Below, in pieces: positions 54,978 through 64,000 of a stretch of 64,000 nt of DNA; the stretch's first letter is position 1, and each line of letters starts with the position of its first letter. The notes beneath the pieces are model-generated. The model was given only the letters and a program-made list of their open reading frames with translations. It searched no databases and was not told the DNA's origin. Location: assembly GCA_963816745.1 (NCBI GenBank), contig CAWFLQ010000001.1:744001-808000 (forward strand), given 5' to 3'. This DNA is from VAZQ01 sp963816745 (lineage in GTDB: Bacteria; Pseudomonadota; Alphaproteobacteria; Rhizobiales; Xanthobacteraceae). Made by a program: the position numbers and the translations under genes.

Positions 54978-56248
54978 TCAGACGCGTGCTCGCTGCGCCC
55001 AGCGCTTCACCATCGCGACCTCGTTGGCATAGGGCAGCCGGTTGGCGAAGCCGCGGCATTGCACGATCGCGCCGTCCCTGCGCAGCTCGATGGTGACGCC
55101 CTTGTTGATGTGGCCGAGCGGATACTCGCAGGTGAGCGACCAGATCGAGACGTCGCCCTGCGTGCAGAGGAACTTGTAGCTGGCGACGCAGTGGTGCATG
55201 CGCTGACCCTCGCGGAAGAGATCGTTGCCGGTCTTGATCTGGCGGAAGCGCCAGATCGCCTTTCTGTGCTCGCTGCCGGCCTCGTACGCGACGTCGGGGA
55301 TGGCGCGGCCCTCCCAGCTGCCGCCGCTGATCGCCTGCTGCTTGCGCAGCGCGCGATGCCACTCCTCCATGCGCCGCAGCAGCGCCGGCGAGCGTGCGGC
55401 CCTTGAGCGAGAAAGTCTGCGTCTTCCTCCTTGGCGGCGACGAGGAAGTCGATCAGGTCGTTCATCTTCTGCGATCGGCGACCGGATTGCGTGCGAAGAT
55501 AGCGCGCCACGTCCTTCCAGAACGACGGACGCCGACGGAGAACTGCGCGAGCTTGGTGCGTGCGACCTTGAGCGCGACCTGCCGATCGTTCGGTCTGGGC
55601 GCGCGCGACCGCGTACCAGAACGCCTGCTGCGACGACGTGACCTCGGCCGGCGCCGTGAGGAAGTGGTGCGTCTCGGCTTTCGACAGCAGGCGATGCGCT
55701 CGCATGCTTGTAGAGCGAGCCGCCTTGCGCGCGCCAGGATATACCAGCGACGGATATCGAGACGGCTGCCATCGCGCGCATTCGCCGGCGGCCGCACGGC
55801 GATCGTCGACGAAATCGTCGTCGACTCCGCGATCCAGAGATTCTCCAGATGCGGCGCGACCGGAAAGCGAGCGAACGCGAATCGCACGAGATCGATGAAG
55901 CGACGCTCCTCCGACCGGCTCTTGATCCGGCAGCGCCACTCCTCGGGCGGGCGCATCGCAAAGCCGCCATGAGACAGCGATCTTCTTACGGAAGGTCGAA
56001 GGGAAGTCGTCGAAGCAAGCGATCGCGCGCGGACCTAGGTCACGCTTCGAATGCGCTTGCAGCACTGCGCAGACGGCATTCTCCGCCTGGCGCCGGCGCG
56101 CTTCCCTGAATTTGAGTTCTCTTTCCCATGGCACGTTCCAGACATGCGAAGGCGTTCCCGCCCTGTTGGGCGGAGCGATAAGCCGTGTGTGCTCTCGAAC
56201 CGCATGTCCGTCTTCACGGTCTGTCTCCAAAGAACGCGCTGTCTCCAA
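54978..56248 (-). CDS. PcfJ-domain protein (several frame breaks)
   Basis: About 410 residues in at least four segments: WERELKFREARRRQAENAVC, DLVRFAFARFPVAPHLENLW, LLSKAETHHFLTAPAEV with QQAFWYAVARAQ, and the C-terminal IWRFRQIKTGNDLFREGQRMHHCVASYKFLCTQGDVSIWSLTC. The last part is the PcfJ signature. PcfJ-like proteins occur on plasmids and chromosomes and their function is not settled; here the neighbours are housekeeping genes. Each break adds one base. The N-terminal start is uncertain. Confidence 0.68.
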
Positions 56249-56341
56249 AAGAACGTGCCAAAAGTCGTTCCTTAGTCCTTAGACGCGAATTTTATGGCGG
56301 ATTAAGGACCGCGGACGGTGAACGAAGCGAATTGTGCCTGC

Positions 56342-56639
56342 TCACTCTTCGTCGTCGTCCTCGAACTCGCCGCCGAGCTTCAGCCCCTCGATCCAGGTCT
56401 CGCGGACCGGACGACCATCCGCACCAGTGGTTCGAGCAGCTCCGGATGGGCTCGTTCAACGCGATGAACGCCGGCAGCCGATAGCCGAGCAACGGGCCGG
56501 CTAGCGAGATAGCGCAGCATACCGTCCGACAATATGAAGGGATCGATAGCCGACGCCGAATTCGCCGATGCGCATGGTGCTCGCTCGCGGCCACCGTACC
56601 ACGGGTGGCCGCAAGCAGTGCCGTTCAATCAGATTGCGA
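56342..56639 (-). CDS. Small acidic-tailed hypothetical protein (broken frame)
   Basis: Recovered only by joining frames: a piece reading PFILSDGMLRYLA, then PLLGYRLPAFIALNEP, HPELLEPLVRMVV and WIEGLKLGGEFEDDDEE before the stop. A CxxC segment, CGHCRNLIE, lies just upstream in yet another frame (about 56640-56690) and may belong to it. No family recognised. Two or three one-base insertions would restore about 90-110 residues. It is downstream of the DUF2158 gene on the same strand. Confidence 0.4.
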
Positions 56640-56684
56640 CAATGCCCGCAGGTCGTTGCACGTGCGTTGTCGGTCAATATCCGT

Positions 56685-56954
<270 letters not shown>

Positions 56955-57090
56955 GGAATCCTCCTGTTCGTGGCTAGGAGGTCAACATAGGCGCTGACGA
57001 TGACAAATCGATCACGGCCGGTTACCACCGGCGACATTAAAGAGATGTGTTGCATTCCGATCAGTCGCGCGTGCGCGCTCGTCGCAATGT

Positions 57091-58003
57091 CTACGGCCAC
57101 TTCACCAGCGGCGGCAGCGAGGACAGGATCGAGTCGACATTGCCGCCGGTGCGCAGGCCGAAGATGGTGCCGCGGTCGTAGAGCAGGTTGAACTCGACGT
57201 AGCGGCCGCGCCGCACCAGCTGCTGCTCGCGCTCGGCCTCGCTCCAGGGCGTGGCGAAATTCCTGGCTCACCAGCTCGGGATAGATCTTCGCGAAGGCGC
57301 GGCCGACCTCCTGCGTGAAGGCGAAATCGGCGTCCCAGTCGCCGCTGTCGAGATAGTCGTAGAAGATGCCGCCGATGCCGCGCATCTCCTTGCGGTGCTT
57401 GAGATAGAAATAGTCGTCGCACCAGCGCTTGTATTTGTCGTAGGGCGCCACCGCGCGCATGCACGTCGCACGCCGCGTCTCATCGCGGCGTGAAACGCGA
57501 TCGTGTCGGGATCGTCCTGCGTGCGGCGCTGATCCAGCACCGGCGTCAGATCGGCGCCGCCGCCGAACCAGGCCTTGGTCGTCGCCACGAAGCGCGTGTT
57601 CATGTGCACCGCCGGCACGTGCGGGTTCTGCAGATGAGCGATCAGCGAGATGCCGGACGCCCAGAACCGCGGATCGGCCTCGGCGCCGGGAATTTCCTTG
57701 CGGAATTCGGGCGCGAATTCGCCGAATACGGTCGAGACGTGAACGCCGACCTTCTCGAACACGCGGCCCTTCATCATCGACATCATGCCGCCGCCGCCGG
57801 GTGCGCCGGAGTGGTCGGTGCGGCTCCAGGGCGTGCGCACGAATCGGCCCGGCGCCTGCGACGGCGAGCGGCGCGTCCGCGGGCAGCGCTTCCTCCAGCG
57901 CCTCGAACGCCGCGCAGATGTCGTCCCGCAGCGTCTCGAACCACGTTCGTGCGCGCGCCTTGCGGGCTCCGAGCAGGCCAGCGTCCATCAGGCCAGCGTC
58001 CAT
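57091..58003 (-). CDS. hemF: Oxygen-dependent coproporphyrinogen III oxidase (three or four frame breaks)
   Basis: About 302 residues. Family blocks are HSGAPGGGGMMSMMKGRVFEKVGVHVSTVFGEF, ASGISLIAHLQNPHVPAVHMNTRFV, AWFGGGADLTPVL, YDKYKRWCDDYFYLKHRKEMRGIGGIFYDYL and RRGRYVEFNLLYDRGTIFGL. HemF decarboxylates coproporphyrinogen III to protoporphyrinogen IX with O2 in heme synthesis. Breaks near 57835, 57470 and 57260. The first 30 coding bases are a 15-base direct duplication (MDAGL twice), so two alternative ATG starts exist. Confidence 0.92.
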
Positions 58004-58309
58004 AGAGATCTCCAGTATTTCCTTTATTCTATGACTCTCCCGCCGTCACCGTCGGGGCATATCGATACCACCACGTGTCCAATCCACCGCCTTCGCATGT
58101 GAGGCGTTTGCAACGCCATTGGACAGGGGAAAATTCGTCCCGGGCTCTTTTTTGCCATTGTTTCGCGAAACCCTGCCGTTGCGGGGGATGTCGGGGAGTG
58201 TGATGTCGCCCGCCGCTCGCGTGGGGATTTGGCGAGCGGCAGTTGGCGACGAGCGCCAGCGAGCGAGGCGGGTGAGGGGCAGCGCCCTAGGGGGGCGTGA
58301 GATTGTCCT
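58004..58309. other. Gap between hemF and trmL
   Basis: 306 bases with no supported gene. On the minus strand it must hold the hemF promoter. CCCGCCGTCACCGTCGGGGC near 58040 and a GCGAGCGGC/GCCGCTCGC pair around 58210-58240 form weak hairpins. Nothing else stands out. Confidence 0.4.
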
Positions 58310-58780
58310 TCACCCGCCTCGTGCTTTTCCAATTTCGATTTGCCGGATCGCCTCGCCCACCGCCATCGCGGCGGCGACCGCCACGTTGAGCGAGCGCAAA
58401 CCTTCGCGCATCGGAATGACGAGCCGCGCCTCGGCGGCGTCGTGGACCTTGTCCGGCACGCCCGCCGACTCGCGGCCGAACAGCAGGACATCGTCGGACC
58501 GGAAGGCGTGGTCGAGATAGGGCCGGCTCGCCCGCGTGGTGAAGAGAATCAGCCGCGCGCCCGCGCCGCGACGCCAAGCCTCGAATGCCTCCCAGCTCGC
58601 GTGGCGCGCGATCTCGACCTGATCGAGATAGTCCATCCCGGCGCGGCGGAAGGCGCGGTCGGAGATCGGGAAACCCGCCGGCTCGATGATGTGAGCCTCG
58701 ACCCCCAGGCAGGCGGCGAGGCGAAGAATCGTCCCGGTGTTCTGGGGAATGTCGGGCTCGAACAGTGCGATCCGCAGCAT
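58310..58780 (-). CDS. trmL: tRNA (cytidine(34)-2'-O)-methyltransferase
   Basis: 156 residues, intact, SPOUT family. LFEPDIPQNTGTILRLAACLG, LFTTRASRPYLDH, LLFGRESAGVP and IPMREGLRSLNVAVAAAMAVGEAIRQ are the TrmL knot motifs. It methylates the wobble base of tRNA-Leu. ATG 58780 is chosen (MLRIALFEP). In related genomes it lies beside petABC, as here, divergently transcribed. Confidence 0.94.
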   Translation of the reverse strand: MLRIALFEPDIPQNTGTILRLAACLGVEAHIIEPAGFPISDRAFRRAGMDYLDQVEIARHASWEAFEAWRRGAGARLILFTTRASRPYLDHAFRSDDVLLFGRESAGVPDKVHDAAEARLVIPMREGLRSLNVAVAAAMAVGEAIRQIEIGKARGG

Positions 58781-59083
58781 AGGGAACAGGCGCCCGGGAC
58801 TGGGTTGATTTGGGTCCAAAACCTACGACCGGCGAAGCGGTTATGCGAGTTTTTGACACGGTTGTATTCGGCCACTTGCACTCATCCGGCAAGGGTGCCA
58901 ATAGATCGGCGCCGGATCAGGTCGTTGACCCCCTTCCCAGGGGTGGAGAGCGGCCAGTCCGCCCGCCGCCGCCAGGCGGCGCCTTCGTGACGGGACGTCG
59001 GGCGGCAGCTCCGCGTGGAGGCAGTGCCGCAGCTCGTGGCGTTCGGCCGCGGGCGGACCGAGGGACAGAAAGGGATTGTTCAC
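58781..59083 (+). promoter_or_regulatory. Promoter region of trmL and petABC
   Basis: 303 bases between divergent genes. TTGACA at 58853-58858 in TTTTTGACACGG is a good -35 for the petABC direction; the matching -10 is not clear. AAAGGGA before GTG 59084 is the petA ribosome site. No gene fits the region, although a frame is open through it. Confidence 0.45.
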
Positions 59084-59611
59084 GTGACCACGATGACTTC
59101 GGCCGAGCCGACACGTCGCGACTTTCTCTATATCGCGACGGGCGCCGTCGCGGCGGTCGGAGCCGTCGGCGTGCTGGTGCCGCTGATTGCCCAGATGAAT
59201 CCCGATGCCTCGACGATCGCGGCCGGAGCGCCGATCGAGGTCGATCTGACGCCGATCGCGGACGGGCAGGTGATCAAGGTGTTCTGGCGCGGCAAGCCGA
59301 TCTACATCAATCACCGCACCAAGAAGCAGATCGAGGAAGCTCAGAACGTCGATGTGGCGAAGCTGCCGGATCCGCAGCCGGATTCGGCGCGGGTCAAGCC
59401 GGGTCACGACCAGTGGCAGGTGCTGATCGGCATCTGCACCCATCTCGGCTGCATCCCGATCGCCCATCAGGGACCCTACGACGGCTACTTCTGCCCCTGC
59501 CACGGCTCGGTCTACGACACGTCCGGCCGCATCCGCAGTGGGCCCGCGCCGCAAAATCTCGCCTTGCCGCCCTACGAATTCCTCTCCGACACCAAGATCC
59601 GGATCGGCTGA
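59084..59611 (+). CDS. petA: Ubiquinol-cytochrome c reductase iron-sulfur subunit (Rieske)
   Basis: 175 residues, intact. A twin-arginine signal (TRRDFLYIATG) forms the membrane anchor; the Rieske [2Fe-2S] ligands are in CTHLGC and CPCHGS. GTG 59084 (translated VTTMTSAEP) corresponds to the usual family start; ATG 59093 is the alternative. The subunit transfers electrons from ubiquinol to cytochrome c1 in complex III. It is first in the operon, 33 bases before petB. Confidence 0.96.
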   Translation: MTTMTSAEPTRRDFLYIATGAVAAVGAVGVLVPLIAQMNPDASTIAAGAPIEVDLTPIADGQVIKVFWRGKPIYINHRTKKQIEEAQNVDVAKLPDPQPDSARVKPGHDQWQVLIGICTHLGCIPIAHQGPYDGYFCPCHGSVYDTSGRIRSGPAPQNLALPPYEFLSDTKIRIG

Positions 59612-59644
59612 CCGCCGCCGGACGTCATCCTCCAAGGTTCGATC

Positions 59645-60877
59645 ATGAGCGGACATTCGACCTACCAGCCGCAAAGCGCATTCATGCAATGGATGGAGCG
59701 CCGGCTGCCGATCGCCGGCTTGGTCTATTCCTCCTTCATCGTCTATCCGATGCCGCGCAACCTGAACTACTGGTGGACGTTCGGCGGCATCCTCGCGTTC
59801 ATGCTCGGCGTCCAGATCATCACCGGCATCGTGCTGGCGATGCACTACACGCCGCACGTGGACTTCGCCTTCAATTCCGTCGAGCAGATCATGCGCGACG
59901 TGAACTACGGCTGGCTGCTGCGCTACGTCCACGCGAACGGCGCCTCGATGTTCTTCCTGGCCGCCTACATCCACATGTTCCGCGGCATGTATTACGGCTC
60001 CTACAAGGAGCCGCGCGAGGTGCTGTGGATTCTCGGCGTGATCCTGCTGCTGCTCATGATCATGACCGGGTTCATGGGCTATGTGCTGCCGTGGGGCCAG
60101 ATGAGCTTCTGGGCGGCGACCGTCATCACCAACCTGTTCTCGGCTATCCCGCTGGTGGGCGAATCGATCGTGACCTGGCTGTGGGGCGGCTACGCGGTCG
60201 GCAATCCGACGCTCAATCGCTTCTACTCGCTGCACTATCTGCTGCCGTTCGTCATCGCCGGCGTGGTCGTGCTGCACATCTGGGCGCTGCACATGGTCGG
60301 GCAGAACAACCCGGACGGGATCGAGCCGAAGACCGAGAAGGACACGGTCGTGTTCACGCCCTATGCCACCATCAAGGACAGCTTCTTCCTGGTGGTGTTC
60401 TGCATCCTGTTCGCCTGGTTCGTGTTCTACATGCCGAACTTCATGGGCCATCCCGACAACTACATCCCGGCCAACCCGGCGGTGACGCCGACGCACATCG
60501 TGCCCGAATGGTACTACCTGCCGTTCTACGCGATCCTGCGCGCGATCCCGAACAAGCTCATGGGCGTGATGGCGCTGGGCGCCTCGATCCTCATCCTCGC
60601 GTTCCTGCCGTGGCTCGACACCTCGAAGGTGCGCTCGGCGCGCTATCGCCCGCTCTACCGCCAGTTCTTCTGGATCTTCGTCGCCGTTTGCATCGGTCTG
60701 GGCTGGCTGGGCTCGAAACCGGCGGAAGGCGGTTACGTGCTGCTGGCACGCCTCTTCACCGTCTACTACTTCGCCTATTTCCTGGTCATCCTGCCGGTGC
60801 TCGGCCTGGTCGAGAAGACCAAGCCCCTGCCGAACTCGATCTCGGAATCGGTCCTGAAGAAGGGCGAGCCCAAATGA
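59645..60877 (+). CDS. petB: Cytochrome b of the bc1 complex
   Basis: 410 residues, intact, eight helices. Heme-ligand His pairs lie in the helices containing LAMHYTPHVDFAFNS, GASMFFLAAYIHMFRG and VVVLHIWALHMVGQNN; PEWYY in the Qo site is present (HIVPEWYYLPFYAIL). Separate petB and petC genes differ from the fused fbcH of Bradyrhizobium diazoefficiens. The stop overlaps the petC start by four bases. Confidence 0.96.
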   Translation: MSGHSTYQPQSAFMQWMERRLPIAGLVYSSFIVYPMPRNLNYWWTFGGILAFMLGVQIITGIVLAMHYTPHVDFAFNSVEQIMRDVNYGWLLRYVHANGASMFFLAAYIHMFRGMYYGSYKEPREVLWILGVILLLLMIMTGFMGYVLPWGQMSFWAATVITNLFSAIPLVGESIVTWLWGGYAVGNPTLNRFYSLHYLLPFVIAGVVVLHIWALHMVGQNNPDGIEPKTEKDTVVFTPYATIKDSFFLVVFCILFAWFVFYMPNFMGHPDNYIPANPAVTPTHIVPEWYYLPFYAILRAIPNKLMGVMALGASILILAFLPWLDTSKVRSARYRPLYRQFFWIFVAVCIGLGWLGSKPAEGGYVLLARLFTVYYFAYFLVILPVLGLVEKTKPLPNSISESVLKKGEPK

Positions 60878-61713
60878 CCATCGCGCGCACCATCCTCGCT
60901 CTCGCAGCTTCGCTGGCGCTCGCCGCTCCGGCACTGGCGCAGGATCACAGCCACGACGCGCCGGCGCCGCCGACCAACAAGTGGTCGTTCGCCGGGCCGT
61001 TCGGCAAATACGATCGCGGGCAGCTCCAGCGCGGCCTCAAGGTCTATCGCGAGGTCTGCCAGGTCTGTCACGGGTTGAAGCTGGTTGCGTTCCGCACCTT
61101 GGCTGATCCGGGCGGCCCCGGCTTCACCACCGCGCAGGCGGCCGCGATCGCGGCCGAATACCAAGTGCCCGGTGCGCCCGACGACCAGGGCGAGGTCAAG
61201 CCGCGCCCCGCCGGGCCCGCCGACTATTTCCCGACACCGTTCCCCAACGACAACGCGGCGCGCGCCCGCTACAACGCGGTGCCGCCGGATCTGTCGGTGA
61301 TGGCCAAGGCGCGCGGCTACGAGCGCGGCTTCCCCACATGGGTGTTCGACATGTTCACCCAGTATCAGGAGCAAGGCGTCGACTACCTGACCGCGCTGAT
61401 GCAGGGCTACCAGGACACGCCGCCGGCGGGCGTCACCATGCCGCCCGGCAACTTCTACAACAAATATTATCCCGGCCACGCCATCGCGATGCCGCCGCCG
61501 CTGACCGACAAGCGCGTCGACTACACCGACGGCGCGCCGATGACCGTCGAACAATATTCCAAGGACATCTCCGCCTTCCTGATGTGGACGGCCGAGCCGC
61601 ACCTCGAGGCGCGCAAGCGCATCGGCTTCCAGGTGTTCATCTTCCTGCTCGTGCTGGCCGGGCTCCTCTACTTCACCAAGAAGAAGGTCTGGCGCGAGGT
61701 CGGCGCGCACTAG
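60874..61713 (+). CDS. petC: Cytochrome c1
   Basis: 279 residues, intact. A signal peptide (TIARTILALAASLALAAPALA), the heme attachment CQVCH (in YREVCQVCHGLKLVAF), the C-terminal anchor helix (VFIFLLVLAGLLYFTKKKVW) and the axial Met region (PDLSVMAKARGYERG or later Met) fit c1. It receives electrons from the Rieske centre and passes them to cytochrome c. Its own signal peptide and ATG show it is made as a separate protein. It ends beside palindromic repeat D. Confidence 0.95.
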   Translation: MTIARTILALAASLALAAPALAQDHSHDAPAPPTNKWSFAGPFGKYDRGQLQRGLKVYREVCQVCHGLKLVAFRTLADPGGPGFTTAQAAAIAAEYQVPGAPDDQGEVKPRPAGPADYFPTPFPNDNAARARYNAVPPDLSVMAKARGYERGFPTWVFDMFTQYQEQGVDYLTALMQGYQDTPPAGVTMPPGNFYNKYYPGHAIAMPPPLTDKRVDYTDGAPMTVEQYSKDISAFLMWTAEPHLEARKRIGFQVFIFLLVLAGLLYFTKKKVWREVGAH

Positions 61714-61719
61714 CCGGGA

Positions 61720-61892
61720 GGGTGGGCCTGAAGCGCGTTTACGCGCGTCTTCGACGCGCTATGGGCGCGCTCTTGCGCGCCGTGCCCACGCGTATCTGAT
61801 TCATCGGCGGTGCTTTTCCGCGTGGGCACGGCGCTGCTCCGTATGGGCGGACGAGTGCAAACAACTTGGTTCGCGCCTTTGCCGCACCCTAC
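61720..61892. repeat. GTAGGGTGGGC palindromic repeat, copy D (degenerate)
   Basis: The left end is altered (GGGAGGGTGGGC); the right end GCACCCTAC is near-canonical. Inner arms GCGCCGTGCCCACGCGT and CGCGTGGGCACGGCGC are kept. It separates petC from the convergent UbiD-family gene, whose TAG stop (61889-61891) is provided by the repeat. Confidence 0.85.
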
Positions 61893-63296
61893 AGATCCAG
61901 CCGCGCCCTGATCGCGGCCGGATCGTTCGACATCGCCTTCGGATCGATCGCCACCTCTTCGAACTCGCAGCGCGCGAAGCGTGCCTTTTCCGCGAACGGG
62001 ACCGTCGCATCGATCCCGAGCTTCGTCCGGATGCCGTTCTGACCGACGCGGATGTATTCGTGGCCGCGCGCGGCGGGCATCACCACCAGGTCGCGCGAGG
62101 CTTCCATCCGCGTCGCCAGCGCGTATTCCACGTCGTGCGGATCGCGGATGTCGATGTCCTCGTCCACCACGATGACGAGGTCGAGGTCCTTGAGCGCGCC
62201 GAACGCGGCGAAGATCGCGTTGCGCTGGAGGCCGTCGTGCTGGGGCGTGGCCTTCTTCACCTGCACCACGGCGTGGAAGCGGTGCAGGCCGCCGGCCGTC
62301 ATCTCGGCGTCGGTCACGATCGGCACCGCCGCTTGCAACACCTTCAACAGGCTCGCCTCCAACACGTACTTGCGCAGCATGATGGTCTCGCGGCCGTAGC
62401 CGTTGATGGCGTGGTAGATCGGCCGCTCGCGGTGGGTGACGGCGGTGACCTCGAACACCGGCGCTTGGTCCGCCGGCGACAGGTAGCCCACGAACTCGCC
62501 GAACGGCCCTTCGGTGACGGTCTCGTCAGTGAGCATGCGGCCTTCCAGGACGATCTCGGTCTCGGCAGGGATCAGCAGATCCTGCGAAACTCCCTTCACC
62601 ACCGGCAGTGGCCGGCCGGCGAGGCCGCCCGCCACTGCCAGCTCGTCGGCATGCTCCGGCATCTGCGAGCCCATGGTCGCCGCGGTGTAGTGCAGTGCGA
62701 GGTCGGAGCCGATGCACACCGCGATCGGCAGCGCTTCGCCCTTGCGCTTGGCGCGCTCGAAGGCGAGCCGCAGGTGACGGCCGTAGTCGAGCTTGACACC
62801 GGTGCGGCCGCGACCCGTGAGCTGCAGGCGGTGATAGGAAGCATTGTATGTGCCGGTGTCGGGATCGCGCACGATCACGATGCCGGCGGTGACGAAGCGC
62901 CCGGCATCGGCGGCGGTGTGGTGCAACGCCGGCAGCAGGCGCGCGAGGTCGATGTCCTTGGTGTGGACGTGTTGCTGCGCCGGCGCCTTCTCCACCAGGA
63001 CCGGCGGCTTGCGGCTCGCCGAGCGCGCGGCCGATGAATTGGCGGATGCCATTGAAGTCGATACCGAAGGCCGCCTCGCAGTTCGCCTGGCAGGAGAGCA
63101 GGTTGCCGATGACGGGGGTGTCGTAGCCGTCGACGGCGGTGAACAGCAGCGCCGGACCGCCGTCGAGCTTCTTCATGATGGCGGCGACCTCGAGGTGCGG
63201 ATCGACCGGCGCGGTGTAGGCGGTGAGCCGCCCCTGCACCGCCATGCGGTCGAGGGCGGAGCGGAAGCGCGTGTCGAGGACGCCGGAATTGGACAT
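61889..63296 (-). CDS. UbiD-family (prFMN-dependent) decarboxylase (one frame break)
   Basis: About 468 residues. TVTEGPFGEFVGYLSPADQAPVFEV (acidic metal and prFMN region), YNASYHRLQLTGR, HYTAATMG and YHAINGYGRETIMLRKYVLE mark the UbiD family, which decarboxylates aromatic or unsaturated acids with prenylated FMN. One extra base near 63035. ATG 63296 (MSNSGVLDTRF) is preferred. The substrate is unknown. It lies between the bc1 operon and mtnP, which are often neighbours in related genomes, so it may be an insertion. Confidence 0.85.
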
Positions 63297-63391
63297 GGTC
63301 GATGCCTTGATCACAGAGGGGACGGCCTTGTTCAGGAGCAGAGTTGCAAACTAGCGCGAAGCATGACAATGGCAAAGCCGAGGGGGTGCTC

Positions 63392-64000
63392 ATGACCAAA
63401 GCGGTGCTCGGCATCATCGGCGGCTCCGGCATCTACGACCTGCCGGGGCTGGAGAAGGTGCGACAGAAGAAGATCAAGAGCCCGTGGGGCGAACCATCGG
63501 CGCCGTTGCGCGTCGGCGAGATCGCGGGCACGCCGGTCGTGTTCCTCTCCCGCCACGACAAGGGCCACCGGCTCTCGCCGTCCGACATCAACTATCGCGC
63601 CAATATCGACGCGCTCAAGCGCGCGGGCGTGACCGACCTGGTCTCGCTCTCGGCCTGCGGCTCGTTCAAGCAGGAGCTGCCGCCCGGCACCTTCGTGCTG
63701 GTCGACCAGTTCGTCGACCGCACCTACAACCGGCGCAAGCTCGTTCTTCGGCAAGGGCTGCGTCGCGCATGTGTCGATGGCGCATCCGGTCTCGCCGCTC
63801 CTGCAGGACCGCATCGCCGCCGCTGCCGGGCTCGAAGGGATCAACATCGTGCGCGGCGGCACCTATGTGTGCATGGAAGGGCCGCAGTTCTCCACCTACG
63901 CCGAGAGCATGACCTACAAGGGGCTCGGCTATTCCGTGATCGGCATGACCAACCTGCCGGAGGCGAAGCTCGCGCGCGAGGCCGAGCTCTGCTACGCCAC
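63392..64000 (+). CDS. mtnP: S-methyl-5'-thioadenosine phosphorylase, 5' part
   Basis: First 203 or so residues; the gene runs off the window. GIIGGSGIYDLPGL, LSRHDKGHRLSPSDINYRANI, FFGKGCVAHVSMAHPVS and GTYVCMEGPQFSTYAE are hallmarks of MTA phosphorylases. It splits methylthioadenosine into adenine and methylthioribose 1-phosphate in methionine salvage. One extra base near 63742. It starts 95 bases from the divergent UbiD-family gene. Confidence 0.93.
   Translation, partial: MTKAVLGIIGGSGIYDLPGLEKVRQKKIKSPWGEPSAPLRVGEIAGTPVVFLSRHDKGHRLSPSDINYRANIDALKRAGVTDLVSLSACGSFKQELPPGTFVLVDQFVDRTYNRRKLVLRQGLRRACVDGASGLAAPAGPHRRRCRARRDQHRARRHLCVHGRAAVLHLRREHDLQGARLFRDRHDQPAGGEARARGRALLRH

Noticed and set aside
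58841..60934. 697-codon open frame on the minus strand
   Set aside because: Antisense to petA and petB, which carry all expected motifs; no recognisable domain in the shadow.

Overview
The window is about 64 kb of GC-rich DNA that reads as a chromosome segment of an alphaproteobacterium of the order Hyphomicrobiales (Rhizobiales), nearest in gene content to the Bradyrhizobium, Rhodopseudomonas and Pseudolabrys group. The signs are an MbfA ferritin-VIT protein with an Irr-type iron box beside its gene, a Rhizobium palindromic element, split petA-petB-petC genes with trmL and hemF upstream and mtnP downstream, TAXI-type TRAP transport, and many proteins known mainly from this order (DUF6111, DUF1285, DUF4159). 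This placement is inferred by recognition; no database was searched.

Layout. 1-1.5 kb: the 3' end of egtD and an unknown gene. 1.5-11.5 kb: a catabolic island for an aromatic or organic acid, with a polysaccharide-deacetylase-like hydrolase, FAH-family hydrolase, FMN reductase, SDR, gentisate 1,2-dioxygenase-like cupin, TRAP permease, two TAXI binding proteins and maleylacetate reductase. 11.8-18.9 kb: a strange Asn/Ile- and Pro-rich secreted protein, a MetF-like/methyltransferase pair, hydroxypyruvate isomerase and an SDR separated by a small DUF559 element with long inverted repeats, and tandem 34-bp repeats. 18.9-26.2 kb: metallophosphoesterase, mbfA, NUDIX, a RuBisCO-like protein with a cupin, an M20 peptidase and a diguanylate cyclase. 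26.3-36.6 kb: acyl-CoA metabolism (ADP-forming CoA ligase, enoyl-CoA hydratase, HMG-CoA lyase), a methyltransferase, a nitroreductase, YeeE/YedE sulfur transport, glutathionyl-hydroquinone reductase and small periplasmic proteins. 36.7-40.6 kb: a TonB receptor fused to a small porin barrel, with a His-rich partner and Zur-like boxes. 40.7-47.7 kb: a moxR-DUF58-DUF4159-vWA operon. 48.3-55 kb: kup, DUF1285, CoA pyrophosphatase, DUF6111, cca, DM13 and TauE/SafE genes. 55-58.8 kb: PcfJ-like protein, DUF2158 protein, hemF, trmL. 59-64 kb: cytochrome bc1 operon, a UbiD-family decarboxylase and the 5' part of mtnP.

Two features run through the whole window. First, about 25 conserved genes are broken by single frame changes, and nearly all change in the same direction (one extra base). 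They cluster at 18.9-25.7 and 40.7-58 kb and are almost absent at 11.8-18.9 and 26.3-40.6 kb. The likeliest cause is systematic insertion error in an under-polished long-read assembly, so broken genes are annotated as single CDS spans, with approximate shift positions. Second, several families of palindromic intergenic repeats sit exactly at gene ends, and one family supplies the TAG stop codons of its neighbours.

The best candidate for something undescribed is the roughly 500-bp DUF559 nuclease cassette at 16853-17351, bounded by 62-bp inverted repeats that each hold a hairpin. No tRNA, rRNA or CRISPR array was seen.
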